NCBI RefSeq assembly: GCF_014898055.3
Contig: NW_023601754.1
Location: forward strand, 45,129,013-45,193,012
DNA from: Talpa occidentalis
Lineage: Eukaryota > Chordata > Mammalia > Eulipotyphla > Talpidae
Reading direction: 5' to 3'
DNA length: 64,000 nucleotides
Below the pieces are notes generated by a model. It had not been told where the DNA came from. It made no database searches and saw only the letters and a program-made list of their open reading frames with translations. The position numbers and the translations under genes are program-made. Each line of letters opens with the position of its first letter. Positions within the stretch are counted from its first letter, which is position 1. Shown here in pieces: positions 1 through 13,224 of this stretch.

Positions 1-1779
1 CAAAATGACTTTCTGACTGCTCTGCTCACCGATAGGAGCCCAGTCCCCATCCAGGGAGTGCAGTGGGGGGGCAGAGCAAAGGGGTCATTTTCTGGAGAGG
101 CAGTTGCTCTTGGGCAGAAGCCCGTTTTGAATTTTGGTCATGCTGTGTTCAGACCATACCTTGGAAATAACTGGTAGGCTACAGTGTTGCTAGTGCATCT
201 TCACTTCAGATGGTCCCTGTGGGATGAAAATACCTTGCATTCAAAGAAGCCTGGCAGCTGTTTAAAATAATAATGCCAGAGACTGTGTTGCCATCGGGTT
301 AACTCTCCCCATTTTCTATTCCTGACACATTTATTGAGTGTTTGCTATGCTCCAGGCCTTGACTCAGCACTTGGCATATGTGATCTCATTTCACATGAGA
401 GTGTTTTGTTGCTCTGAGAACCCAGATGTGGTAGGAAGCTGGCCCTAGGGACAGGTCAGGGTACATCGAAGTCTTATCACTGGCGAGAGGACCTCGGTGT
501 CAATAAAGTGCGGGGTTGCTCTGACTGGAAAGAAGGTGGCAGCGTTTATGCTCTCCTGACGTCTTCAGGGAGTCTGGCCAAAACCTGGTGACAGACCCCA
601 CGTCTGCCTGCCAGCACCTGCCTGGGCACCATGCTGCGCTGATGTTCACACTGCATCTCAGAAACCCTGCTGGAGGCCTGGCCATGCGCCACCAGCCCGC
701 TGGGGTTTCATTGCCTATGCACGGCAGCCTGTGTCCAGCAGGACCGGCCTTTTTTAATTTGCCTTCCAGAGCACAGTTCAGTCGCCAGCCACAGGATCAG
801 GTCAACCTTGACCTCTCATCTCTAGTTCAGTTGGCAATCCAGGATACAGCACTAAGAAGTTATGGAAAGGCAGAAACTTCCTGAGAAGCCATTAGTAGGT
901 CTAAAAATATTTAGCTTATCTTATCTTTTTTTTGTTTTGTTTTGTTTTAATATGGCCCACATGCTAGACTTCATGTTGAACTTAAGTTGCCCTGGTAATG
1001 TCCAGGGTGGGTTAGACAGAACCATATAAATGCATAACTCATTTAGGTGAGGAACATTATTGGGTTTTACAGTCACCAGCTAATGAAACAACTGACAGGA
1101 AAGGAGCCTTGAGGCTGTGGCACAGTTGGAACCGAGCCATGCTGCCATCGTCCCTGTAAGAGGGCCGGCTCGCTTTGGAGAACTCTCTGGACAGTTCTGT
1201 GGGCTATTTGGAAATCCCTGCAGGTAACATTTCAGGCAAGAAAACCTTCCTGGCTTTGACAAGAAATTGATGTAACTTTCTCATAGAGCTACCTCTTCCT
1301 TACCTGTGGGTTTTGATTTTGAGTTGTTTCTTCCCATGTGCAGAACCAGTCTTTCCTATTATCAGGTGGGGCTTTTTGTTTGTTTTGCATTGCGGGGGGA
1401 CCATAAAGTAAAACAAAATGTTTTGTGATTTGTGCTTCAGCAACTTTGGGGTACATTACAAGTCCCAGACTGTGGGGTGGAGGGGACTCTGGCAGTTTAT
1501 TAGGCTGTCAGACACACTCTTCCCAACACAGTCTTCAGTGTTTACCCAAGAAAAATGAAAACATGTTCACAAAGGCTTGTGCTCAGCTGTTTTTAGACGC
1601 TCTGTTTGTGAGAACCCCAACCTGAGCCACCTAGTATCTGTCACCAGCTCAGAAAACAAGGTGGCCTGCTATGCCTGGAATACTATTCAGGGGCCAAAAG
1701 GAGTGTGCGGCCTTGTACACGGCCTATGTCAAATCACAAAATTGTCATACGCTGAGATGACAGAAACCAGACGTTACAC

Positions 1780-2060
1780 ACTGCAAATTATGACTCCATT
1801 TATATACAGCTCTGGAATATGCAAGCTGATCTGTAGTGACAGGAAACAGATCATGGTTGCCTGGGAGCTGGATGTGGCAAGGATTGATTGCAGAGGGGCA
1901 TGGGAAAACTTTTTGGGGTGGTGGAAATATATCCCGTCCTGATGGTGGGTGATAGTTTCATTTATGCATGTATATTCCAATTCTATCAAATTGTACCTTT
2001 TAAATGGATACCGCTTATTGTGTATAAAGTGTGCCTCAATAGTAGAATTTTTTTTTTTAC
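1780..2060 (+). mobile_element. L1 fragment, 3' end (old L1M type)
   Basis: The text from 'gactccatttatat' through 'tggttgcctggg' to 'gtgtgcctcaatag' follows the familiar 3' end of ancient L1 elements. It is non-coding. Confidence 0.65.
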
Positions 2061-2429
2061 TCAAAAACATTACCAGAAGGTTTTAAGGGAACTCAAAATT
2101 TACATGACCTCAAAATGTTGCCCAGCACATTAATTACTGATAACAAAGGAGGAAATAATAGAGAGATCCGAGGGTTTACCACCTTAACACAGGGATTACA
2201 CCTCTGGCACCTGACTAGTAATTCAACCCAACATTATGTACCTTCTTGCCCAAAATATTTAATCTGAATCTTATGATTAGGAAATAATCAGACAAATCCA
2301 GAATGGGATACATTTTCCAGAACGACTGGCCTAGACTCATAAATAGGTCAGTGTCATGAAAAAGAAGGGAGGTTCTCATGCTATTTCTGTGTTCATAGTA
2401 TGCACCCCTTCCCCATTTGAATAACCAGG

Positions 2430-2650
2430 TGTTAAATCCATGAGCCTTGGAGTCACGCCTGGTGTCCTGGCTCCCCTGAGTGATTGACCTCAACTGTCTA
2501 AGCCTCATTTTGTCTGTTCCTTCAAATTGAGACTAAAAATACTAACTCCTTCAAAAGGGGTGTTTGAGAATGAAATGAATCCTGTTCGTAATGCTGTTAG
2601 CATAATGCTTGGCACATCGTGATCACTCAGTAAGTGTTGGTCGTTGACGC
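2430..2650 (+). mobile_element. MIR
   Basis: Diverged MIR: 'gagtcacgcctggtgtcctg' through 'tgcttggcacatcgtgatca' and 'cagtaagtgttg'. Confidence 0.65.
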
Positions 2651-2750
2651 TCATCCCTGACTTGCTGAGGTTTGGAAATCTTAGCAGGACATTTCCCCAC
2701 AACAGTCAAGGCTGAGATTGGACAATGTTTGTAGACAGGTTTTAAAAACT

Positions 2751-3020
2751 GGGCCTCCCTGGTGGCGCAGGCAGTTGAGCGCCGCACTGTGAAGCTGTCC
2801 ACAGCCTCGGCAGCACAGGTTTGATTCCCAGCCGGCTGGCGAGAGTCCCACATGGCGAAGCAGACCTCTCCTGTCTCGCCCGCTGCTCCCCTCAGAAGTG
2901 TATTTCTTCAGTCTGCCTCTTCTGCTCCCCGCTCTGTCTCTGGTGAATCCTCTCACCCTCCCGCGCATCTGGCCTGTACCCTGGTTCTTGTATAAAAAGA
3001 AATAAAATCTTTTAATAAAT
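2751..3020 (+). mobile_element. tRNA-derived SINE (older subfamily)
   Basis: The head GGGCCTCCCTGGTGGCGCAG has a Pol III A-box and is followed by a B-box-like GTTTGATTCC. The body has CTCTGTCTCTGGTGAATCCTC and the tail AATAAAATCTTTT. It inserted next to an L1 fragment. Confidence 0.85.
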
Positions 3021-3026
3021 AAAAAC

Positions 3027-3560
3027 TTCTCACTGAAGCTTAGCATCCAAGTGCACCCATCATAATTACAACTCAGGAGCCACAAAGCAATCACACATCT
3101 ATACCCAGATCAAGAAACAAGATGACCAGCCCCTGTCTTCTCCCCACGAACCAAACTTCTTATTGGCCAAAGAGAAGCCAATTTCTTGGCTTCTTCGAAG
3201 AGTTGTGCTTGCTTTTGTACTTTAAAAATGGACTCATACCAAATGCAATTTTGTGTCTGGCTTCCTTCACTCAACATTATGTCCGTGAACTTCATCTGAA
3301 GTTGAATCCATAAATTCACTCATGGTTGTGTGACTAATCTACATTTGTGTCCATTGTCACTGCTGTATACTATTCCACCACATGAATTGACCATAATTCG
3401 TTCTTCATTCTACTCTATTGAGCATTTGGGTACTTTCCAGTGTGGGGGTATTATAAGCAGTGCTGCTGGGAACATCTTACGCCCAGATCCTGGTGCATGT
3501 GTGTGCACTCATGTCCTTTGGTATTTGCTCGGGAGTAGACTGTTGTTAATAATTCATTTT
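3027..3560 (-). mobile_element. L1/HAL1-like fragment, antisense
   Basis: Phrases such as 'gtgtctggcttccttcactcaacattatg' (3253 onward) and 'ctgctgtatactattccac' are the antisense of old L1 ORF2/3' sequence. The frame is heavily mutated. Confidence 0.6.
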
Positions 3561-4539
3561 AGCATGTTGAGCATGATGGTTTAAAGAGGTCTTAAAGCAC
3601 ATCCCAACCCCTGAGAAAGTAATAACCCAGGAAGCTGAGAGCTAAAGCAGTAAGGGGATCTCTCCTACCGCCTGGCGGCTTTGTGTTTTGTGTCTCTTGA
3701 GGGGTTCAGGCAGGGCGTGCACACAAGCTGTCTCACGTCCTTTTAGCAGCCAGATCAATCCAGTGCTTGACTGAAAGATTCTTCCATTGTCTTGTGGGGT
3801 GGCTGAGGCCACGCTCTGCGTGCTTTTGAGACTGTGGTTAGCACCGATCGAGATAACCCTGTGGTTTTTACTTGCCAGGCCACCACAGGGCATTCCCTCT
3901 GATTAAATTTTTGCCATTTGTGACACAGGTATGTAGGTGTCTTATTGTCACCTACCAGCAAGACTCCAAAGTGAAAGGTTCGGCCAGCCCTGTGGACACT
4001 TTGTATGGTGGGGATGGGTGAGACAGTGTTCTGAAGCAGGCTCCCCACCCCCATCCCCCGTGTCTCCAAGTGAACACCAGGCCCTGCAGCCGTGGCTTGA
4101 AGCTTATAAATCGGTGTCTACAGCATTTGGTCAGAGGTGACCCTCAGCAACTCTGCACAAATGGAAGCCCTCTCTAAAAATGGTCTCTGACAGAATGCTG
4201 AAAGCTGCGACCTTCCTCCTGAGTTAGCTCGTTTGCCTGGGTAAATGAGCAGAGTGCTTTCTGCATGGCAGATTTAAATTTCACCACTAATTGAGGATAG
4301 CATCTTCAGGGAGAAACGCTTGCCATTAGATCAGAGGCCTTTGGGAGAAAGCCTGGCAACAAGCACACGTGGGCAGATGAAGCAGGCAGGGGAAGGGAGA
4401 ATAGTCACCGTGGGACCAGCTGTGAAGAAGCCACGTGAGGACTTTTACCACATGCCCATGAGCGTGTGCACATGCGTGTGGTGTATGTATTGTGCCCCCC
4501 CCACCCCCGCCCTTTTTCTTCTTACTAACTGATCTATAC

Positions 4540-4645
4540 AGGATGGCCCTGGGTCCAAACTGCCTAGGTTCAGATCTCCACCCTGCTGCTTAACCTCTCC
4601 GTGACTCACTTTACTGAACTTTAAAATGGGACTAAAGGTAGGACT
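4540..4645 (+). mobile_element. MIR fragment
   Basis: 'cctaggttcagatctccac' through 'aacttttaaaatgggac'-like sequence has MIR order. Confidence 0.5.
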
Positions 4646-4974
4646 CTGAGTCACTGACAAGATTTGGTCAAGTTGAAGAGCTTAACTGTCCCCGGCAATT
4701 AGCATTCGCTGTTTGGGCTTCTGCTGCTGATGTCACCTTATCTAAGATGCCTTCCACTCCTCCTGGGCCCTGAGCTTGCTGGTGCCGCCTCTTGCCAGAT
4801 CCTGCTGCCCACAGGGCTCTGTTCCCCCACCCTGGGCAGAGGTGCCTCATCTACACACAGTCCAGCTCCAGCTTCTCCCTCCGGGAAGAAGAATATAGCG
4901 ATTCGTTCCCCCTTGGGGTTCCTAAGAGAGCCAGGCGGGCGGGCAGCCAGGTTGAGTCAGGACTTTGGAACAAG

Positions 4975-5145
4975 GTACAACTTGGTTTAAAGTCTCAGCT
5001 CGGCTACGTCCCTTGGCAAGGCAGACTTCCTCTAAAACGCAGCTGATGATAGTACCCCCAGCTAGGCTGTGAGGACTGAATGCAATGCGATGACTCGCAC
5101 AAGATACTTGGCCTTGCACATAGTAAACAGTCAGAAGAGGGGAGC
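4975..5145 (+). mobile_element. MIR fragment
   Basis: 'cggctacgtcccttggcaag' to 'ccttgcacatagtaaacagt' has MIR 3' order. Confidence 0.6.
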
Positions 5146-6261
5146 CATTGTTATTTTGTTGTGAAATTTTCATTGTTAATTTATTGCATCTCATCTATTT
5201 CTTGGGTTAATTTTGAATTGATTCTGTTCACCCATATGGTCATGGAGCTTTGTTATCTGTTCTTTTAGCTCTTCTCCATGGTTACTTTTTTCCATTTTAC
5301 CTCATTCTTTAGATAAGGAGTCCTTTGTGCTTTGATTGCTCTGCTTAGTTCCAGAGTGTGTGAGGACTGGGGTGCCTGGAACCACGAGGGTGCTGCCCTG
5401 TCTGTCCGTTCAGCGCCTAGATGTCAGCACCCCACATACTGTGTGCCAGGCGCCGCTCAGGGCCCTGATGGGACAGTCGTGGACCGTGCCTCATGCTGCC
5501 TGCGCTGCAGTCAGCAGGGGCAGGGTGCGGCAGACGGTATGACGTCAGATACTAAGAACTGTAGCATTTCCCTCCTGATGCCCAGGAAGGAAAAAAATGA
5601 AAAGTGGAATGTGAAATGTCTGGGGTGAGTGTTAAAATTTTACATATGAAGGGCCTAAGGGAGAGTGACCTTGAATGAGCGCCTGGAAGGAAATGAGGGA
5701 GGGAGGGAGGCAGGCCACGAGTTGAGGAAGAACCTTCCAGAAAGAGAAAAGCAAGTGTAAAATTCCTGAGAGTGGAACATTCCAGGTAAGGACCCCGGCG
5801 TTTACTGTGAGTGAGGTCAGAAGCCAGGTTTTGAGTAGAGTGGCAATATTTGGCTTTTGTTTAATAAAACAACTCTGGTCACTGTGGAAAGTAGGCCTGA
5901 CTCTTGAGGTCTTGAATGTTCTGATTTAGCTGCCTTCTGCACATCTGTCTTCCTTGCTCTGAATAGGTGCCCAGTTCCATGTATTGCTGACATGGGTTCA
6001 CTTAAGACTCTTATAGCCAAAAGGATGGAGGGCTGTAACTCAGCAGGCGCTGGGGAAGGAAAGGACCCTGGGTGCAGCCAAGGCAGAGAATACCAGCAAC
6101 AGTAAACACAGGGTCAGCTCCTGATCCTGCTTTGTCTTTCCAGCCTCATCTTTTTCCGCATTTTTCCATTTTGTGCCCCAATGTCTTTGCCCATTGCTGT
6201 CCTCAATGCCTGACATGTTTCCCTCCCACCAGACACATTTCTCTTCTAGTCTTTCCTATTA

Positions 6262-6445
6262 TCAGGGATAAATAAGGTCTTAAGGGTGGGGCCCTGATCT
6301 GATAGGATTAGTGTCCTTATGGGAAGAGACCCAAGAGAGCTCTGGAATCAGTCACCACTTTCACCTTGAACTTTGAGAAAATAAGCTGCTGCCTTTTCGC
6401 CACCCAGTCTGTGGTACTTTCGCACGGCAGTCTGAGAAGATGAAT
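6262..6445 (+). mobile_element. MLT1-like LTR fragment (ERVL-MaLR)
   Basis: 'aagggtggggccctgatctg' through 'gccacccagtctgtggtact' follows the 3' part of MLT1-type solitary LTRs. It is non-coding and heavily decayed, with no internal viral genes nearby. Confidence 0.6.
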
Positions 6446-7744
6446 GCAGATAGCACAATGGCCGTAGCAGGCCTCAGAACTCAGAGATCCTCAAGGTGGG
6501 GCAATCCTTTCTTTGTGTATGTCCCCGCGAGCCTGGCTCTCCAGGGACATGTCAGGGACCTTTGTGTTCAGAGGACCAGAACAGAGCAACTGGGTCAGTA
6601 GGAATGGGAATTGCAGCAACAACGTCAGAAGGACTGAGATGGGTGCAAGGCTGCATGGAAGAAGACCACTTGAGAATCCTGGTCTGAAGAGATAAGCGTG
6701 TGCCTTTGTGTCACACTGCCTCTCGGGTGGTTGGCTTGTTTGAAATGTAAGATGACTTGGGAGTCACACAATGGAGTGCCGCTTTTTCAGACAGAGATGG
6801 TGCGGGGCCTTGTGATTTCACCCCAGTTTGTCGTGTTTCACTCTTGGCTGGAATCCTTTGACTATTTGAATTTGGTGGCCTACCAACTGTTTCCAAAAAA
6901 CAAGCTAGCATAATTTATCTTTTCACGTCAGCTGCTATTTGGTTGAAAGCAAACCTTTCTAGTATGTAGTCCAGAGCTCCTGATAACTGGAACTACAATC
7001 AGTGTTTCTGTTTTGTGATCTAGTTTTTGTGTTTCAGAAGCCATGGCAAAAACTCTTTCTTATGTGGTGGCTGTCAGGAGCCTGCCCTGGACTGTGGTAG
7101 CAAAAGAGTGTTTCGTAGAAACTTGGCCTTTATTTAATGAGGTATCTCCTTCCTGGGCTGGGCTCCTGCTGGAGCGCACATATCCCTGTTACCCTTGAAG
7201 GGCGTGAAGGACCTCGAATTGGGGTGAACTCAGAATTCTCTTGGGCCTTGAAATGTCAGTTTTGTGTTCATTGTTGTTAACATTACTAAGACTAGATGAG
7301 GAAGAATAAGGTGAAAGTACCTAGCCTGGACTGAACTCAGGACAATTCTTGATTCTAAAGCCCTTGGTTCTGAGCTGCCCTATCTATGTGAGGCAGCTGC
7401 TGGGGGATGGGTCATGGGGCATGAAATCAGGGTGGGTTCCGTCATCAGTGACCCCAGTTGGAAACACACCCAGATGGGTGAAGGTATACACATGCGTTGT
7501 CAGTGTTCGGAAGGTGCTGGTGGCTGTTTGAACTAGAGTTATAATGGGGAGTTCCAGTCCTAAGCTCTTTACAAGCACTATTTCATTTCATCCTTCTGGT
7601 GAGATCCTGCTCCCCCCACAGCTGGTGTTTCCCCTTCAGGTGATCTTTGAAGAGAAGCTCATAGGTAGCATTTACATGATACAAGCGAGATTCCAGAGGG
7701 ATAAGTTGCAGGTACCCCAGTTTGTTGTTTGACTTAATCTATCA

Positions 7745-8590
7745 TCTTCCATATAGAATGTGTTCATTTGTTGTTTTTACAGTTGAGTTTTCCATTGTTT
7801 GTTTTGGCTTCTGAGCTTTTGATATATTTAGAAAGGGTTTACCCCACTCCAAGATTATTTTTTGAAAGCCTACTGCAATTTTTTCCCCTCTAGCATTTTG
7901 TTTTTGTTTTCCTGTAAAAGTTATTTGTGGAAGATACAACCCATTACTTCAGTTGTAACAACATGGTCTTTTGCACGATCTGCCTTCCCATCACAGATCT
8001 GTAATCTGCAGCAGGTTCCCGTGTGCATGGGCATCTCTCCCTGCTGGCCTCTGATCCAGCGAGCCCGCTGCTCCAGCATTTTAGTTACTGTGGCTTTATA
8101 GGTTACCACTTTGGAATTTCCTTGGCTTTTCTTGCTTGTTTATTTTTCTATATGAGCTTTAGAATCTATTTAATTTTTAAAATAAACCTTTTGTAGTCCT
8201 GCTGTGATCATAGTAAATCATAATTAACTGTTGATATCTTTATGATATTATTTCCTCTTTTTTGTCCCTCGGTAGCATTTTAAAAGTTTTCTTCCTATAG
8301 TGCTTGCATATTTTTTTGGATATGGGTTAAAAGGGACTTTTCAATCATTTTAATAGGCGGTGTTTATATAGATGAAGGTTTTTGACGTCTACGTATTAAC
8401 TTTGTGTCCAGACTCCTTACTGAATTTTTTATTGCTTGTTGTTTTTCAAATAATTCAGTTAGCTTTATGAAAATATAATTTACATTTAATAAAACTTACC
8501 AATTTTAAGTGTATATTCAGTTTTAACAAATGTGTATAATTATGTAGCCATCACCACACTCAAGATATAGAACTTTTGGGCTTTTAGGTA
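7745..8590 (-). mobile_element. L1 fragments, antisense
   Basis: 7745-8440 reads as antisense L1 ORF2 ('tttagttactgtggctttat' with its usual flanks). 8450-8580 is the antisense 3' end ('ccatcaccacactcaagat'). Both are broken by many stops. Confidence 0.6.
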
Positions 8591-8800
8591 AATGATTTAT
8601 AACATCTTTAAATAATTATAACTTATCTTCTTTCCCCATATTTTTTCCTCTGATTTTTTTCCTTTGGAAAAAAATAAAACATCCAGGATAAATTAAATAA
8701 TGCTAATAATAATGGGTATTTTTACCCTGTTCCTGGTTGACTTTTGGACTGAGACAAATTATTTTTTTCAATTTTATTTTGGATTTTTATTCATCCATTC

Positions 8801-9123
8801 TTTTTTTTTTTTTTTTTTTTTTTTTTATAGAGGCATGTTTTATTTATTTATTTGTTTGTTTGTTTGTTTTGTTTATACAAGCACTGGGTACAGTCAGAAG
8901 TGCGGGAGGGTGAGAGAATTCACCAGAGCCAGAGCGGGGAGCAGAGCAGGCAGAAGGACCGAAGCACACTGCTGAGGGGAGCAGCGGGCGGCAGGAGAGG
9001 TCTGCGCGCCATGTGGGACCCTCCTCAGGTGGCCGGGGAGCAGCCGGGGATCAAACCGGCGTCTCAGAGGTCGCCGGCAGCTTCGCAACCCAGCACTCAA
9101 CCACTGCGCCACCGGGGAGGCCC
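8801..9123 (-). mobile_element. tRNA-derived SINE (younger subfamily)
   Basis: Full length and reversed, beginning with a T-run of more than 20 bases. Target-site duplication CATCCATTC at 8792-8800 and 9124-9132. The body reads GAATTCACCAGAGCCAGAGC, diagnostic of the younger set. Confidence 0.9.
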
Positions 9124-9653
9124 CATCCATTCTTTTTTACTATGAATTTTTTTGCTTTATTTCATCACAGGTCAAGTCAAGTTTCCTTTGAACTTTTATA
9201 AATATGCAGTCCTTACAGTTTTTCTATTTTTATCCATTTAATAATGAATACATTAAATGAATAACTCCCTACTATTGACCCACCCAGTAGTCCTTGTATA
9301 TTGGTGTGATATAGTAGAAAATAGATCTTGGTCTTTGCCCCCACATTCTGGCATACTGCTCCTGAAACCCATGGAATTTCTGAAGTGACGAGTGTCTTCT
9401 GTGAGCTAATGAAATAACAGGTACTAGGGTCCTCAGTAACTTCAGCGTGGGCCTGGTCACCAGAAAGACCAAGGCTGACTAGAGGGTTGAAGCTGTCAGC
9501 TCCTGCCCATCCCCACCAACACGCTCTCCGGGGAGGGCACAAGGTAGGAGGCTGAGCCTAATCACCAGCGGCTGTGATGGAATCGGCCAGGCCTGGGTAA
9601 TGAGACCCCCCAGTAAAACCCTGAAGATGGGCTTCAAAGAGCTTTCTGGTTGT

Positions 9654-9942
9654 GGGCCTCCCTGGTGGCAAAAGGAGTTGTTTCAGCACATGTGTTTCAA
9701 CATATGAAGCTATCCGCAGCCACTGCAGCTCAAGTTCGATCCCCAGCCAGGGAGGTAACCCACAGGTGCAGCAGGACCGCTCCTGCCTCACCCTCTGCTC
9801 CCTTCAGCAGTGTATTTCAGTAGATCCGCCTGTTTTGTTCCCCAGTCTGTCTCTGGTAAGTCATCCCCCTACTCCATGACATTCTGGCTTACACCCCAGT
9901 TCTTATTTACTTAAATAAATAAAATAAATCTTTTTTAAAAAA
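9654..9942 (+). mobile_element. tRNA-derived SINE (degenerate)
   Basis: The head GGGCCTCCCTGGTGGCAAAA is diverged; the tail is AATAAAATAAATCTTTTTT. It is opposite in orientation to its neighbours at 8801 and 10437. Confidence 0.8.
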
Positions 9943-10436
9943 TGGCTTCCTGATTGAGGTTCTGGAAGGCTGGCACTATGAGAAAGGTCTGGATGGCCCA
10001 TGCTTCTTTCCCCATGCCTTACCCTGTGCAATCTCTTGCACATGACTGTTCTGGCTTGTATCCTCAATGATCAACCAGTCGAGTAGGTAAAATGTGTTGC
10101 TGGTTGCTGTGGGACATTCTGGTGAATTATCAAACCTTAGGAGGTTTCTGTAATGGAAAAATAGGTATTTTTTTCTTCTACTGTCTGAGTGACCCCTAAA
10201 TGTTTTATCTTCTTTGAAGCTTTCTTATTTTTTCTAAATGCTTGTCTCTGTTTTACACAGTTGGTTTCTAGAGAGGATTGCTTGGGTCATTGTTTCTTTA
10301 ACTCGTGGGAATATATTTTTATTTACTAATATGGCAGTATTTTTTCATGAATGTTTTTGCAGTTGGTTTCTCTTGCACCTCCCTTGCTGCTGATAGTCTT
10401 CCTAGAAGTGTCATGTGGTTCCCCCATTTTTTTAAA

Positions 10437-10852
10437 GATTTATTAATTTATAATAATTATAAATTAATTATATTAATTTATAATAATTAATAAATTTATT
10501 AATTTATTTACACAAGCACATTTATTAATTTATTTATTATTTATTTATAATTTATATTTATAAATTTATCTATTAATTTATTTATGCAAGATTTATTAAT
10601 TTATTTATACAAGGTACAGTCAGAAGCGCGGGAGGGTGAGAGAATTCACCAGAGCCAGAGCGGGGAGCAGAGCAGGCAGAAGGACCGAAGTACACTGCTG
10701 AGGGGAGCAGCGGGCGGCAGGAGAGGTCTGCGCGCCATGTGGGACCCTCCTCCGGTGGCCGGCAAGCGGCCAGAGATCGAACTGGCGCTGCAGAGGCTGC
10801 GGGCAGCTTCGCAACCCAGCGCTCAACCGCTGCGCCACCGGGGAGGCCCCCC
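10437..10852 (-). mobile_element. tRNA-derived SINE (younger) with expanded AT tail
   Basis: A perfect 16-bp target-site duplication (CCCCCATTTTTTTAAA) at 10421-10436 and 10853-10868. About 170 bases of AT-rich tail (10437-10610) contain repeated ACAAG/GCAAG/ACAAGG pieces, indicating tail expansion by slippage. Confidence 0.9.
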
Positions 10853-11013
10853 CCCCCATTTTTTTAAATTGCAAAATGGGAACAATAAAACTTACCATCT
10901 TTATTTATAAATGTATAGTTCAATATATGCTGAATCCTTTAAAATTGTCACTCATCTTTGAATGAAGTGACTCCTTCCTAGTCCTACAATTTGTAGAAAA
11001 TTCTTTTTTGCCC

Positions 11014-11039
11014 GGGGTGGGGGGGGGGGTGAGGGGGTC
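11014..11039 (+). repeat. G-homopolymer tract
   Basis: CGGGGTGGGGGGGGGGGTGA, followed by GGGGG. It is quadruplex-prone and prone to assembly error. Confidence 0.6.
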
Positions 11040-13224
11040 TAGCTTAGCGGGGATTTCTTCACGTGTTCTGGAAGTGAGAAGTGCACCTGACCTTTCTTGT
11101 CCCACCTCCTGGAACTGGCTGTTGTGGTGTCCCCACAGGGCCCCTGTCACCCTGCCTCCTTGATAGGTGCTCCCTGGTGGATGGGCCTCTCCATGCTGGA
11201 CCAGGCCTGCGGGCTCCCAGTCACCGGCCCCCATGGGGGCCAGTGCCTGCTGCTGAGCTGTGGATTGCCGGCCGTGCCCCTGGAGTGAAGGGTCTGTGTT
11301 GGGGGGCGCGCTTGCCTACTCTGTCCGACATCTGTGACAACAGGCTTTCTCTCTCCTCGCTTTCCCACACCCCTGGTGACCTCTACAGCATTTGGTGGTT
11401 CTTACTCTTGTATCGGGTTTGGGGTCACAGATGTCTCCAGTTTTGTCAAAGACTTGATGTTTCTCTTTCTCATTCTCCTCATAGCTCCTCATAGATTTCC
11501 TGGAGAAGAGACTAATTCTTCTGTATTGTGCCTTTTTTTCCGACTAAATACAATCTTCTAATTTAAATAAATTTAGCATTCTAAAAAACTCATTCTTCAT
11601 GGCCATTACTTTTGCCTGCTCTGAGAACTCTCACTACCCTTGGTTGGGAAATGCTTCTTTTGTGTCACTGAAGGTAATCTGATCTTCCTGAGGGAGTGGC
11701 TTCAGGGTTGACTGAGAGAGACAGGTTCTTAGATGCTTTCTTGCCTTCTCTCCATTAGCCTGGCTATTTCTGTCTTCCTGTGATTTTGTTAGCATTTCAG
11801 TCAGCTCAGCTCCTCCTCAGGTGGCAAATGGTGGGGGGGGGGGTGTTGGAGGAGGGGGTACTGTGCTGAGAAACTTGAGGAAGATGCTCTGGGATCAGCC
11901 ACATGGGGATGTGCTCCTCAGGATCAAGTGCAGACCAGTCCAGTCACTGAAACAGGAAGCTCTGCGACCTGGTGGGCAACAGGCCCACAGATCCCTGTGG
12001 CTTCCTTAGGATGTGTAGTATGGGAGTCTCACAGGTTTGCATTGTCTTCATGAAGAGAACCAAGTCCCTTTTTAGAGATTAGATTTTTCTTCACTGCAGC
12101 CTTAATTATTACTATCGTTTCTGTAGCTACAGTTTTCTTCTCCATTGGCCACCTCACATCAGTCAAGTTAGTCCAGGCCAACATTTCAGTGACTTAAAAG
12201 AGCAGATTTCTCATCATTATTTATCTGTTCTACATTGTCCTCTCAGGGATACAGCTGATGGAGCAACCACTCTCTTGAACGTTGCCAAGTGCAACAGGAA
12301 AGAGGCTTCTAGAGGGTCTCATTCCAGCTATTAAATGCTTCAACCACACTTCACTTCTCACAGTCACTGGTCAGAAATGGTCACCTGGCCTCACCCAACC
12401 CTGGGAGTGCCAAGGGAGTTCGTTCTTCCTTGTTTCCAGGATACGAGAGGGGGACACTGGGACAGGCACTAGCAGTGACTGCAGCTGCCTGTCAAGAGTT
12501 TCAGCAGAATTGCCAAGTGTTGTCTTTAGTTCCCAGTGTTTGGATTTGTCCATTCTGCTTCTAGCGTTCCGTGGGTTGGGATGTCTGTCCAGCTCTGCAC
12601 AGACCTTTCTGGGTGATCATGCAGAGGGACAGTGTCATGATTGATCTCTGTCCTATTTGCTGCGTGATTTCACATAATCTCCAAAGAGTCCTAGAGGTGG
12701 CACTACCATTTTGCTTTTTTTAATGATGAGCTGGTATTGAGAAACATTAAGTCATTTGCCCCATAGTGGCTTCACTGATAAGTAGTAGGTTCAGCTCAAA
12801 TGTTCTGGCTGAGCTCCAGCCCTTAATCTTATTTATTGCTCTCTTAAGGCCTGACAACTTTCAAAAGGCCCACAACTTACACAATGAGAAGCAGAGAGAT
12901 GTGGCTTAGGGCCGCACGAGCTGCGCTTCTCTTGCATGATTGTCGCCCAGACCTTGGTGACCAGCAGCCCTGGTGACATGATTATTTTTGATCAGAGCAT
13001 CCAGCCAGCTTTCCTATGGCTGGGGCTTGTGCACAGCCATCGTCAGGTGCTTTCTTCGCCCTGCTAAGTAAATCTAGACACGGAGAGACCAGCTTCTAAA
13101 GTAGTTTGAACTTAAGATGGGGCTTTCTCTGGGTCTTTCTTTAGGTTTCAGTCTCCTTTTGAAAGCTTTTGTTCTTGTGGTAAAGTCAGTCCTCCTTGTT
13201 AAAAATAATCAAAGGCAGACTTTC

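Noticed and set aside
2751..2830. tRNA-like heads with A and B boxes
   Set aside because: They are attached to a SINE body and A-rich tail and lack a proper acceptor stem and anticodon arm, so they are retroposons and not functional tRNA genes.
6262..6445. Possible endogenous retrovirus with genes
   Set aside because: Only a decayed LTR-like fragment is visible; no internal coding region adjoins it.
8852..9145. Open frames running through SINE copies (also 10584-10910, 20803-21045, 31048-31437)
   Set aside because: They share the same peptide because they share the same SINE; they are not genes.
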